NCBI GenBank assembly: GCA_902770195.1
Contig: CACXSA010000041.1
Location: forward strand, 1-33,328
Reading direction: 5' to 3'
From: an uncultured Prevotellaceae bacterium
GTDB lineage: Bacteria; Bacteroidota; Bacteroidia; Bacteroidales; Bacteroidaceae
Length of the DNA stretch: 33,328 bases
Shown: in pieces, positions 19,156 to 27,011 of the stretch
Numbering within the stretch: position 1 is the first letter of the stretch
Layout of the letters: every line of letters starts with the position of its first letter
The notes under the pieces: model-generated
What the model saw: the letters and a program-made list of their open reading frames with translations, nothing else
Told to the model about the DNA's origin: nothing
Databases searched by the model: none
Position numbers and translations under genes: made by a program

Positions 19156-19980
19156 CTAAATAATTCTTCGGAACCAGTAGTCAAAGGTCTTGAAATCGGA
19201 AAGTTCAAGGCCACAGCTGCTGACTTGATCCATCCGGCAGAGCGGAATGTCACGGTACATTGCAGCAACCAGCGAATAGGTGCTGGGAGGTCCGATGATA
19301 TAGTCGCATTCAGATAACATGAATAGATCTTCCACAGCATTGCCGCCAAGTAGGTGAATGTGAATTCGGGAGCCTGTGTCTTGCAGCAGAGCCTTGAACT
19401 TGGCTACCGACACTTCTGGGTCATTGGTCGAAAGGCAAACATCGACATCCTGTGCTGATTCCAGTGCTGCGAATTGTCTGATGAAATCAGCATAGACGGC
19501 ATCGTCGTAGCAGTAGGCACCGTCTTTCCACACAGCATAATCGCCACGACGGATGTGTACACCCAATTTGGTGCCCGTCCATTCTTTCATCTTGGTTTTG
19601 ACAGGTTCTGTGTATGATGGGTCGATGGTGAATAAATCGCATATCTCGTCACGATATTTCTGAAACAAGTCATAGTATCTCACATACCACCCACTGACTA
19701 CAATATGTTTGTGACTTAGCATCTTTTGTTGCAATGCTTCAGGGTCACAATCGTCATGTTTGAAACTGGCGGTAGGTAATACTTTGATGGCTGCCAACAG
19801 TTTAGCAACCACATAGAGGGGGAAGCTTACTAAGTTGGAATGTGAAATCTTGAAATAAGGGTACTTGTAACTAAAACGCATGGACATCACTTTACGACCA
19901 TGTTCGCGCCCCCAGGCATAAACATGGGCAAACTGCAACAGGTTGTTGCACATCTGACTTTTGTCTCTTGCGAAGATCAT
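19156..19980 (-). CDS. GT11-like (alpha-1,2-fucosyltransferase type) glycosyltransferase
   Basis: The 274-residue protein has the diagnostic HIRRGDY motif (residues 142-148) of alpha-1,2-fucosyltransferases, which bind GDP-fucose. The later block MLSECDYIIGPPSTYSLVAAMY matches the second conserved region, where family members show a similar S-x-S/T-FS pattern. The first conserved GGLGNQ-like motif is not evident near the N-terminus; DKSQMCNNLLQFAHVYAWG seems to take that place. I start at the ATG at 19980 (MIFARDKSQ), 14 bases from a -7 element. Its neighbour downstream is the GT87-like gene. Fucose specificity is likely but not proven, since this fold also serves other donors. Confidence 0.8.
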   Translation of the reverse strand: MIFARDKSQMCNNLLQFAHVYAWGREHGRKVMSMRFSYKYPYFKISHSNLVSFPLYVVAKLLAAIKVLPTASFKHDDCDPEALQQKMLSHKHIVVSGWYVRYYDLFQKYRDEICDLFTIDPSYTEPVKTKMKEWTGTKLGVHIRRGDYAVWKDGAYCYDDAVYADFIRQFAALESAQDVDVCLSTNDPEVSVAKFKALLQDTGSRIHIHLLGGNAVEDLFMLSECDYIIGPPSTYSLVAAMYRDIPLCRMDQVSSCGLELSDFKTFDYWFRRII

Positions 19981-19994
19981 AATGGTATCGAATG

Positions 19995-20002
19995 CAAAGG
20001 TA
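19995..20002 (-). promoter_or_regulatory. -7 promoter element for the GT11-GT87 unit
   Basis: The - strand reads TACCTTTG here, 14 bases before the ATG at 19980. No -33 TTTG is found at the ideal distance. It is back to back with the + strand promoter at 20065-20095. Confidence 0.65.
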
Positions 20003-20064
20003 CAAAATAAATTCCACACAGCATCTATTAGCAGGTAACAATTGTATGTTTTTATGGAGAAATC

Positions 20065-20095
20065 TTTGGTAATTGCAGAAAAATAAGTAATTTTG
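20065..20095 (+). promoter_or_regulatory. Promoter for the DUF6492-like gene
   Basis: TTTG (20065-20068) and TAATTTTG (20088-20095) are 19 bases apart. The start codon lies 32 bases downstream. Confidence 0.8.
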
Positions 20096-20127
20096 CAGAA
20101 AAGGTTTAGAAGAAAGATATAGTTTTT

Positions 20128-20973
20128 ATGTCCCAACTCCGTAAAATCAGATATCGTTTGTTTGCCTGGAAAAGATTTCCCCAGTTGCAATCGTCAACAG
20201 AATCTATTGATGTGGTTATCCCCATTGTAGGTAAGGACCTGCGCATTCTACCACTATGTCTCGAAGGTGTGTACCATTGCGTAGCACATCCTATACAGCA
20301 GATTTATATTGTTGCACCTGCACAGGATGAGATTGTTCGCTTCTGTGAGGAACATGAGTTGCAATTCGTCGATGAAAGGGAGGTGCTGGGATTTGGCCCT
20401 AAAGACCTGAACCTGCAAATTCGGAATGCAGATGGCTTCCAGAGCAATCGCAGCGGCTGGCTCTTTCAACAGTTCATCAAGTTGAGTGGCAAGGTCGGTA
20501 CCTGTCAATACTATTTATGTATTGACGCTGATCATGTGCTGATACGTCCGCATGTCTTTCTGACACAAGACAACAAGACGGTGTTCTATATGAGTTATGA
20601 GGAGCATCAGCCTTATTACGATAATATACATCGGCTATTGCCAGATTTGGTTTTGGATAAACTCTCTTATGTAGACCATAAGATGCTTTTCGACAAGCAG
20701 CAGGTGGAAAGGTTGCATCAGGCACTGACTCAAGGGACTGGCCTGTCGTGGACTGATGTGGTGCTGAAGAGCTATGACCGAAGTTGTTCTGCCGGATTTT
20801 CAGAGTTTGAACTATATGGGAACTTTGTAGTTGATAAAGTTCAACGTCCTTGGTTTCAGAAAAGGTTGCCCTATAAAAAGATGGCCGACTACGAAACCTT
20901 GCAGCGGCAGTGGAGTAGGTCGCGTTGGTCGCTGACTTTTCCAGACTATATGCGACAGAATAAGAAAGAATAG
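20128..20973 (+). CDS. DUF6492-like putative glycosyltransferase
   Basis: I do not recognise a characterised family with certainty. The 281-residue protein looks like a GT-A nucleotide-sugar enzyme. A beta strand and sugar-nucleotide region (IDVVIPIVGKDLRILPLCLEGV) is followed by GWLFQQFIKLSG and the likely metal motif D133-A134-D135 in YYLCIDADHVLIRP. The layout, with W-QQ-KL before the DxD, resembles DUF6492 proteins. There is no membrane segment or signal peptide. It is followed, after 93 bases, by the LTA-synthase-like gene and preceded by a strong promoter. The location makes a role in surface glycan assembly likely; donor and acceptor are unknown. Confidence 0.7.
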   Translation: MSQLRKIRYRLFAWKRFPQLQSSTESIDVVIPIVGKDLRILPLCLEGVYHCVAHPIQQIYIVAPAQDEIVRFCEEHELQFVDEREVLGFGPKDLNLQIRNADGFQSNRSGWLFQQFIKLSGKVGTCQYYLCIDADHVLIRPHVFLTQDNKTVFYMSYEEHQPYYDNIHRLLPDLVLDKLSYVDHKMLFDKQQVERLHQALTQGTGLSWTDVVLKSYDRSCSAGFSEFELYGNFVVDKVQRPWFQKRLPYKKMADYETLQRQWSRSRWSLTFPDYMRQNKKE

Positions 20974-21008
20974 AAACAATAACATGGAAAGAATATTCTT
21001 TTATGCAT

Positions 21009-21016
21009 TACTTTTG
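21009..21016 (+). promoter_or_regulatory. Possible -7 promoter element before the LTA-synthase-like gene
   Basis: TACTTTTG fits TAnnTTTG and lies 50 bases before the ATG at 21067. No -33 TTTG stands at the right distance, so the gene may instead, or also, be read from the promoter at 20065. Confidence 0.4.
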
Positions 21017-21066
21017 CACTATTTTACGCACAAGGATACAAAAATAGTGAGAAAAACCAATAATTT

Positions 21067-22881
21067 ATGAAACGTATCAAGTCTTTTCTGACCATATTCC
21101 TGCTTTGGACAGTTGTGGGAACAGTCAGTAAGGTGGCTTTCCTTGCCATCTACCATTCTCTCTTCACGGATGTGGAATGGAGTGACCAGTTGGCTGTATT
21201 ATGGTACGGGTTGCGACTGGATATGGCTATAGCTGGTTATCTGACCATAATTCCGGGATTGCTACTGATGGTAAGTCTGTGGTATTGGGGGAAAGTGCTG
21301 CAAGGGGCGTGGAAAGCCTTCTTCCTTTTGACAGCTGTTGTTACCGCATTGGGTTATGTGGCTAACCTCGGCCTCTATGGATATTGGGGATTCCCGTTAG
21401 ACAACACTCCTCTTCTCTATGTCAGAACTTCGCCTGCCGATGCGATGGCCAGTCTGACACTTTGGCAGCTGGCTGGTGCTTTGTTGGCATGGGGAGTCTG
21501 TGCACTAGCAGTTTACAAGTTGCCTCATCCTCTACCTGCTGACGAAAGGAAACATCCTCGTGGGTGGAAACGTTGTGCAGAACTGTTAGTGTTAGTCGTT
21601 ATGGAGTGTGCTTTGCTGCTCCCCATCCGGGGTGGGGTGGGGACAGGCACCAACCATACTGGTAGTGTCTATTTCTCTGAGAATATCCGTGTGAATCATG
21701 CAACGGTGAATCCTATCTTCTGTTTCTTTGAGTCGGTGGTGCATCAGGAAGAGATAGGAACGAAATATCGCTTTATGGACGATGAAGAGGCTGAACGGCA
21801 ATTCGCCCAGCTTACTTATACTCAATTACGAAAAGATACTCTACAGACATGGCAGCATCCCAACGTGATACTGATAGTCCTGGAGAGTTTCTCGGACACG
21901 GTGATGAAGGTGAAAGGGGTTACTCCCCATTTCAAGCGGATGACGGACGAGGGGCTTTATTTCACTTCTTTCTATGCCAACAGCTTCCGAACCGATAGGG
22001 CGCTTGTCTCCATACATAGTGGATTGCCTGCCCAACCAACGATGAGCGTAATGGATATGCCGAGGAAAAGCACCTCCCTCCCTTCCATTGCTGGTCAGTT
22101 AGTAAAGAACGGATATCATACGGTATTCTATTATGGAGGAGATATAAACTACAGTAATATGCGTTCTTATTTTGCAGGAACGGGCTTCCAGAAGATTGTT
22201 TCGGACGCCGACTTCCCCATGTCGTTACGAACAGGGAAATGGGGCGTTGCTGACGGAGGAGTCTTTGACCGGATATTGGCTGATATCAAAGCGGACAAGT
22301 CCGGAAAGTCTTTCTTCCGTAGCTTTATGACAGGGAGCAGTCATGAGCCTTTTGATGTGCCTGATTACCACAAGATCAAAGACGATGAAGTGTTGAATGC
22401 GTTCTCCTATACTGACCATTGCTTGGGGCGTTTCGTTGAAGAACTGAAAAAACTGCCGTGTTGGAAGAATACCCTTGTTGCCATTGTGCCTGACCATTTG
22501 GGGGCTTTCCCAGACCCACAGGACAATTATCAGCTATGGCGTTATCATGTGCCGTTTGTGATTCTTGGAGGACAGATTCCTGCTGGTGTGCAATGTCATA
22601 CCGTAGGTTCCCAGATAGATATTGCAGCTACCTTGTTAGGACTTTTAGGTATAGGCCATCAAGACTTTCTGTACTCAAAAGACTTACTTGACGAACAAGC
22701 TCCTCATTTTGCCTTCTTTACCTTCCCTGATGCAATGGGTATGGTAACGGATACAAGTGCTGTTATTTATGACAATACGGATGGGAGGACGCATCTGTCA
22801 GAAAATGCTAAGGATGGTCAACTGCTTCATCAGGCAAAGGCCTATCTACAGAAATTGTATGATGACTTGGATAAGCGATAG
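21067..22881 (+). CDS. LTA synthase family protein (sulfatase fold, membrane)
   Basis: The 604-residue protein has an N-terminal membrane domain of about five segments (within residues 5-190) and a periplasmic alkaline phosphatase-like domain. The metal ligand Glu273 is in VILIVLESFSD, the presumed nucleophile Thr309 is in NSFRTDRALVS, and further ligands are in TGSSHEPFD and IVPDHLG. The family includes lipoteichoic acid synthase and OpgB-like phosphoglycerol transferases, and related enzymes moving phosphoethanolamine. In a Gram-negative Bacteroidales member it probably decorates a surface glycan or lipid with a phospho-alcohol. These enzymes use Thr/Ser and do not need formylglycine. The intact gene contrasts with the broken relative at 12448-14287. 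Confidence 0.9.
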   Translation: MKRIKSFLTIFLLWTVVGTVSKVAFLAIYHSLFTDVEWSDQLAVLWYGLRLDMAIAGYLTIIPGLLLMVSLWYWGKVLQGAWKAFFLLTAVVTALGYVANLGLYGYWGFPLDNTPLLYVRTSPADAMASLTLWQLAGALLAWGVCALAVYKLPHPLPADERKHPRGWKRCAELLVLVVMECALLLPIRGGVGTGTNHTGSVYFSENIRVNHATVNPIFCFFESVVHQEEIGTKYRFMDDEEAERQFAQLTYTQLRKDTLQTWQHPNVILIVLESFSDTVMKVKGVTPHFKRMTDEGLYFTSFYANSFRTDRALVSIHSGLPAQPTMSVMDMPRKSTSLPSIAGQLVKNGYHTVFYYGGDINYSNMRSYFAGTGFQKIVSDADFPMSLRTGKWGVADGGVFDRILADIKADKSGKSFFRSFMTGSSHEPFDVPDYHKIKDDEVLNAFSYTDHCLGRFVEELKKLPCWKNTLVAIVPDHLGAFPDPQDNYQLWRYHVPFVILGGQIPAGVQCHTVGSQIDIAATLLGLLGIGHQDFLYSKDLLDEQAPHFAFFTFPDAMGMVTDTSAVIYDNTDGRTHLSENAKDGQLLHQAKAYLQKLYDDLDKR

Positions 22882-22921
22882 TGAGCCCGCCTGTTGTCAT
22901 AGGATTCGGTGGAACCCGAAT

Positions 22922-23024
22922 GCAAAGGCACAAAATATAATCCACGCAACTTCTACAGGCTGTAGAATTGTATGATTTTTGGGAAAAATCTTTGGTAATT
23001 GCAGAATAATAAGTAATTTTGCAG
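22922..23024 (+). repeat. Divergent promoter repeat, copy B (left promoter decayed)
   Basis: This is the counterpart of 19994-20098. The + strand promoter is kept, but the left - strand -7 element reads TGCCTTTG instead of TACCTTTG, and no - strand gene starts here. This suggests the segment was copied or moved and its unused half is drifting. Confidence 0.7.
22991..23021 (+). promoter_or_regulatory. Promoter for the DxD glycosyltransferase-like gene
   Basis: TTTG (22991-22994) and TAATTTTG (23014-23021) have a 19-base spacer. The start codon lies 23 bases downstream. Confidence 0.8.
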
Positions 23025-23044
23025 GAAACAATACATTGATATTT

Positions 23045-23875
23045 ATGAATATTGTCTATTTCGTGATTGGCGGTAACCCCGTGATACACATGCAGGTGAG
23101 TTTTTCTATACGCACCTTTTTAGCTCAGACCTGTAACGACGATATAATTTATGTAGTGACTGATACTCCTACGATATATGATGGTCTGAATCGTGTTGTT
23201 ATTCTGCCGATAACCCAGGAACGCATTAAGGAATGGCGTGGAAAACACGATTTCTTCTGGCGTGTAAAGATTAAGGTATTGCAACACATTGCACAAGTGT
23301 CACCCGGTAAGCCTATGATGTATCTCGATGGTGATACTTTCCTGTATGGAAATTTGGCTGACATCAAGGCTCTACTGGCTGACGGCTGTGGCCTGATGCA
23401 CTTGGATGAGGGTTGTCCGGGTGATATGAAAGAAAAATCTCTCAGTATGTGGCAAACCGTGAATGGAAAGACCTATGCAGGTATCATTATAGGGCGTCAG
23501 CATCACATGTGGAATGCTGGTGTGGTAGCTATTCCTGCAGAACAGGTGGTAAAAACCACAGATTTGGCACTGGCAGTTTGTGACGGAATGCTAGACGACG
23601 GATCAGAGCCGGTGACAGTTGAGCAATATGCTTTGTCGATTGCCTTGTTGGAAAGTACTCAACGAATGTTAGAAGCCAAACAGTGGATAGGTCATTATTG
23701 GCATTATAAATACTATTGGAGTCGTTATATTGCAAATTTTTTCATCCATTCCTATCGCGAACGCAGTACGACGGAGGAAGAATTGGAGCGTATTAGGCAC
23801 ACGGATTTGAAATGGCTACATAGGCGTATACTGCTCAAGCGTACTTTTGCTAAATTGGTCGGAAAACTTTATTGA
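23045..23875 (+). CDS. Putative GT-A fold glycosyltransferase with DxD motif
   Basis: I cannot name the family. The 276-residue protein begins with a hydrophobic strand (MNIVYFVIGGNPVIHMQ). It carries D95-G96-D97 in KPMMYLDGDTFLYG, the pattern of metal-dependent nucleotide-sugar transferases, followed by LMHLDEGCPGD and a conserved-looking HHMWNAGVVAIP. The C-terminus (LKWLHRRILLKRTFAKLVGKLY) is very basic and could bind membrane. I use the ATG at 23045; the upstream open frame crosses the promoter. It is a single-gene unit ended by a good terminator at 23892-23919. The setting suggests surface glycan synthesis. Confidence 0.7.
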   Translation: MNIVYFVIGGNPVIHMQVSFSIRTFLAQTCNDDIIYVVTDTPTIYDGLNRVVILPITQERIKEWRGKHDFFWRVKIKVLQHIAQVSPGKPMMYLDGDTFLYGNLADIKALLADGCGLMHLDEGCPGDMKEKSLSMWQTVNGKTYAGIIIGRQHHMWNAGVVAIPAEQVVKTTDLALAVCDGMLDDGSEPVTVEQYALSIALLESTQRMLEAKQWIGHYWHYKYYWSRYIANFFIHSYRERSTTEEELERIRHTDLKWLHRRILLKRTFAKLVGKLY

Positions 23876-23891
23876 TGTGGAGTATAGAACA

Positions 23892-23919
23892 GCGGTTATA
23901 GTTACTTATAACCGTTTTT
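23892..23919 (+). terminator. Intrinsic terminator after the DxD glycosyltransferase gene
   Basis: CGGTTATA (23893-23900) pairs perfectly with TATAACCG (23907-23914) across a 6-base loop, then TTTTT follows. It separates the + strand gene from the converging fusion gene that ends at 23961. Confidence 0.8.
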
Positions 23920-23960
23920 AAAATATTATGCAAATATACACCAGTTCGAGAAAGTATTTT

Positions 23961-25868
23961 TTAAAGAGCCAAACGGAAACCTACCAAGTCACGTCGACGG
24001 CGTTGGTCATACATGAAGCGATTTGTGGAACGGCAATAGCGCGGACTACAATCATAGCCTCCTCCACGGATGACGTGGAAATTGGTGGAAGGCTTACTGG
24101 TAGGTGTCTTACGATACCAGTCTTCGCACCATTCCCAAACATTGCCTGACATATCATATAACCCTAGTTCGTTGGGTTTATACTGGGCTACAGGGACTGG
24201 TATTCGTTCCTTCATATTCTTGTATGCCACCTCGTGAATATTGTTGCTGCCGGCATAGAGATAACCCTTAGATTTTCTTCCTCCACGGGCTGCATATTCC
24301 CATTCGGCTTCGGTAGGCAAACGGAAATGTGCACCTGTCAGGGCATTCAGCTTGCTGATGAATTCCTGGCACATATCGTAGGTGACATATTCTACAGGCC
24401 ACTGTCCGTTGCCACGATGTCTGGAGCGGTTCTTGGGCATAACAGCTTCCCAGAGTTCCTGCGTGACCTCCGTCTCACCCAGATAGAAATTATTGACTAG
24501 AACTTTGTGGCGTACCTCATCGGCATCGGCTAAAGTGTCATGAGGGAGGGCTCCCATGGTGTATGTGCCGCCTTGCACAAACACCATCTTAAACTGAACG
24601 CCCTTTACGGTAAAAACTTTGGTGGTTGGTCTTTGTTGAGCCATTGTACCCAATGGCAGTATTAACATTACCAGAGGCAAAATAACTTTTAACTCTAACT
24701 TCGAACTTCTTGCTTCAGACATCTGACATCTTTCAGGTCCTATGGCCCACCAGATCATTCTGAGCCAGCAGAAGAAATAGGTATATACATCCAACCAGAA
24801 TGTATTGTGGACAAATTCATGAATCCAGGCGGGACAAAGCACATCGGTAGGCAGGATGCAGAAGTTGACTACTAATAACCAGAATAGCGTCCAGTCTAAC
24901 CAAGTACGTTGGGGACGGAGCCAGAAAGCCATAGCATAGAATGGCAACGTGATAATATAAGTATGCGTCTCTGGACAGTCGCTAAACAGAATCATAAAGC
25001 CTGTCAACACAGCCAATGCCTGAACGCGGAATTGGAAATCCTTCCATCGCTTGTAGCGGGCAAAGAAGGCAATGCCAAGCAAAGCAAAGACGACAATCTG
25101 AACAAGTCGGTAGTTAGGAATAAGCAGTGGCTTCAGTCCTCGTGCAAAAAGGATGCCGATGAAGTCGGAATCGCTATGGTGACTGGCTATCATGTCGAAC
25201 ATTTCCTGATACAGCACAAAGACGTTGTCAAAAGCAGTATTAATAGCAGGAAGCAGGATAAGTGCTGTTCCGCAAAGGATGGCATAGCCAAAGTTACGCC
25301 ACATTTTAGGATAGCAGAGAAGGATGGCCAGTTCGGCTGCTCCATACACCTTTGTCGTTGCAGAGAGCATGATAAGCAATACGGCCCAGAATCCTTTGCC
25401 GCGTTCAAGTAACGTGAAAGCAAAAATATAGATGTATGCAACAATGATGTTGTGCTGATAACAAAAAATGGTTTGTAAGACAACAGAAAGAAGGAATAAG
25501 AAAATCCAGTGCCTATAGGGAGCCAACTGCTTGGGAAGCGTCTTGATGGCTAGCGTGAAAAGAGCATAGTTACCAAGATTCCATACGTAAGGACCTAACC
25601 ACCAGGGAAGGTAGAATATAGGGGCAAAGATAACGCTAAAGACAGGACTATAGAGAAAATAGATACTATGCGCCTGGGCGTATTCCAGGTTGTAGGGACT
25701 CAGTCCTTCCCAGAACATTCGGGTGGAGTCTTGATAGTCAAAGTAGTTGGTGTTACGTCCTCGAACGACTTCGAGTGTAGTGGCTAACAAGACAATGGCC
25801 AATCCTAGGAGGAAGACACAGGTGGGATTACTGAAAAACCACTTCAGTGCATTTGCTATTTTCTTCAT
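23961..25868 (-). CDS. Fusion: GT87-like membrane glycosyltransferase plus formylglycine-generating-enzyme-like domain
   Basis: This 635-residue frame joins two proteins that are normally separate. Residues 1 to about 376 form a polytopic GT87/DUF2029-like enzyme (ten or so hydrophobic segments; FDYQDSTRMFWEGLSPYN and YFLYSPVFSVIFAPI resemble the family's first loop). Residues 381-394 are a hydrophilic linker. Residues 395-410 (VILPLVMLILPLGTMAQ) look like a signal peptide core. Residues about 420-635 are a SUMF1/FGE domain (FVQGGTYTMGA, LPTEAEWEYAARGG, NVWEWCEDWY, VGFRLAL). Cys607 and Cys612 in GGGYDCSPRYC match the spacing of the two catalytic cysteines of true FGE. The gene lies 8 bases after the aminotransferase gene. 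It could be one fused protein, with the FGE part in the periplasm, or two genes that have lost their boundary. Confidence 0.75.
   Translation of the reverse strand: MKKIANALKWFFSNPTCVFLLGLAIVLLATTLEVVRGRNTNYFDYQDSTRMFWEGLSPYNLEYAQAHSIYFLYSPVFSVIFAPIFYLPWWLGPYVWNLGNYALFTLAIKTLPKQLAPYRHWIFLFLLSVVLQTIFCYQHNIIVAYIYIFAFTLLERGKGFWAVLLIMLSATTKVYGAAELAILLCYPKMWRNFGYAILCGTALILLPAINTAFDNVFVLYQEMFDMIASHHSDSDFIGILFARGLKPLLIPNYRLVQIVVFALLGIAFFARYKRWKDFQFRVQALAVLTGFMILFSDCPETHTYIITLPFYAMAFWLRPQRTWLDWTLFWLLVVNFCILPTDVLCPAWIHEFVHNTFWLDVYTYFFCWLRMIWWAIGPERCQMSEARSSKLELKVILPLVMLILPLGTMAQQRPTTKVFTVKGVQFKMVFVQGGTYTMGALPHDTLADADEVRHKVLVNNFYLGETEVTQELWEAVMPKNRSRHRGNGQWPVEYVTYDMCQEFISKLNALTGAHFRLPTEAEWEYAARGGRKSKGYLYAGSNNIHEVAYKNMKERIPVPVAQYKPNELGLYDMSGNVWEWCEDWYRKTPTSKPSTNFHVIRGGGYDCSPRYCRSTNRFMYDQRRRRDLVGFRLAL
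24687..24728 (-). other. Linker of the fusion, resembling intergenic repeat DNA
   Basis: On the - strand this stretch contains AGAAGTTCGAAGTTAGAG followed by TTAAAAGTT, the type of GAAGTT/AAAGTT repeat common in gaps between Prevotella genes. Here it is in frame and encodes CQMSEARSSKLELK. An ATG just before AAAGTTATT would have made a normal secreted FGE-like protein; the codon present is TTA. Confidence 0.5.
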
Positions 25869-25876
25869 TGACTTTA

Positions 25877-26998
25877 TCAGAATTTAAATGCCAGCAATAG
25901 TTTGGTGATTCTGTCTATCTCTTCGTCTGTCAGTTCATAGAATAATGGCAGGCGTAATAACGTGTCTGCATATCGATCGCAGTTAGGTAGAACACGACCA
26001 TCATGCTTTCCTTCATAATACTTGCTAGAATGTAGTGGTAAATAATGGAAAGTAGTCTGAACACCATTGTTCTTCAGGTAATTCATCAGTTTAGTACGTA
26101 CCTCTAATGATGGGCAGAGCAGATAATACATATGATAGTTGTTGGTGGCATAAGCGGGAAGGTCGGGTAGGAAAATACCACTTCCAATGTGTTCGCGTAA
26201 GGCTTTATCGTAAAGCTCCCAAATATGGCGGCGCTTGCCCTGAATGTCTTCTAATTGCTCTAGTTGTGCCCATAAATAGGCTGCGTTGAATTCAGATGGC
26301 AGGAAAGAAGAGCCGACGTCGCACCAACCGTATTTATTCACCATTCCACGATAGAATTCTGCGCGATTGGTTCCTTTTTCCCAGATAATTTCTGCACGGC
26401 GTATAAAACGACTGTCGTTTGCAACGAACATTCCTCCTTCTCCACAATTGATGTTTTTTGTTTCGTGGAACGAGAAAGCTGCCATGTGACCAATACTCCC
26501 CAAGGGACGTCCTTTGTAGTAGGAGTCAATAGAGTGAGCAGCATCCTCAACCACAAGCAGATTGTACTTTTGGGCAAGCGACATGATGGCATCCATATCA
26601 CATGCAACACCTGCATAGTGAACCACAACGATGACTTTGGTTTGTTCGTTGATAAGGGACTCTATCTGTTCTGCTGTGATGTTGGGATTATCATGACCAC
26701 TATCCGCAAAACGTATTTTTGCTCCTTCACGGATGAAAGCTATAGCTGATGATACAAAAGTATAGGAAGGAACAATAACTTCATCTCCAGGTTTCAAGTC
26801 ACAAAGCATAGCGCACATCTCAAGGGCATCGGTTCCAGAAGTGCACAACAGACACTTCTTGAAATCATAGCGTTTCTCGAAAAAGCCATGACATAGCTTA
26901 GTGAAGTCTCCATTGCCAGACATGGTCGTAGAGCGGCACACCTCCTTGATGTAGCTGAGCTCACGTCCTGAACAATAGGGCTTGTTGAAGGGTATCAT
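25877..26998 (-). CDS. wecE: dTDP-4-amino-4,6-dideoxygalactose transaminase-like (WecE/RffA type) aminotransferase
   Basis: This 373-residue PLP enzyme belongs to the DegT/DnrJ/EryC1 sugar aminotransferases, which turn a nucleotide-linked 4-keto-6-deoxy sugar into a 4-amino sugar. The opening MIPFNKPYCSGRELSYI, the block CTSGTDALEMCAMLCDLKPGDEVIVPSYTF and VVEDAAHSID are family hallmarks, and the PLP lysine is in SFHETKNINCGEGG, close to the WecE form. Full length, no gaps. It sits between a GT2 gene (13 bases upstream) and the GT87-FGE fusion (8 bases downstream), so the amino sugar is probably used by these partners. No dTDP-glucose synthesis genes lie in the window. The symbol is given on sequence type; the exact sugar is unproven. 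Confidence 0.87.
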   Translation of the reverse strand: MIPFNKPYCSGRELSYIKEVCRSTTMSGNGDFTKLCHGFFEKRYDFKKCLLCTSGTDALEMCAMLCDLKPGDEVIVPSYTFVSSAIAFIREGAKIRFADSGHDNPNITAEQIESLINEQTKVIVVVHYAGVACDMDAIMSLAQKYNLLVVEDAAHSIDSYYKGRPLGSIGHMAAFSFHETKNINCGEGGMFVANDSRFIRRAEIIWEKGTNRAEFYRGMVNKYGWCDVGSSFLPSEFNAAYLWAQLEQLEDIQGKRRHIWELYDKALREHIGSGIFLPDLPAYATNNYHMYYLLCPSLEVRTKLMNYLKNNGVQTTFHYLPLHSSKYYEGKHDGRVLPNCDRYADTLLRLPLFYELTDEEIDRITKLLLAFKF

Positions 26999-27011
26999 AT
27001 TCTATTAGCTG

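Larger units (their letters stand above)
19994..20098 (+). repeat. Divergent promoter repeat, copy A
   Basis: This roughly 105-base segment resembles 22922-23024 throughout. In the last 38 bases (20061-20098 against 22987-23024) I count one mismatch. It carries a - strand -7 element at its left end and a full + strand promoter at its right end. Confidence 0.75.

Noticed and set aside
22905-22922. Small hairpin ATTCGG/CCGAAT after the LTA-synthase-like gene as a terminator
   Set aside because: The stem has only 6 bp and no T tract follows.
23961-24632. FGE domain as activator of the two nearby sulfatase-fold proteins
   Set aside because: Those proteins are of the LTA synthase branch with Thr or Ser as nucleophile and lack the C-x-P-x-R sulfatase signature, so they need no formylglycine.
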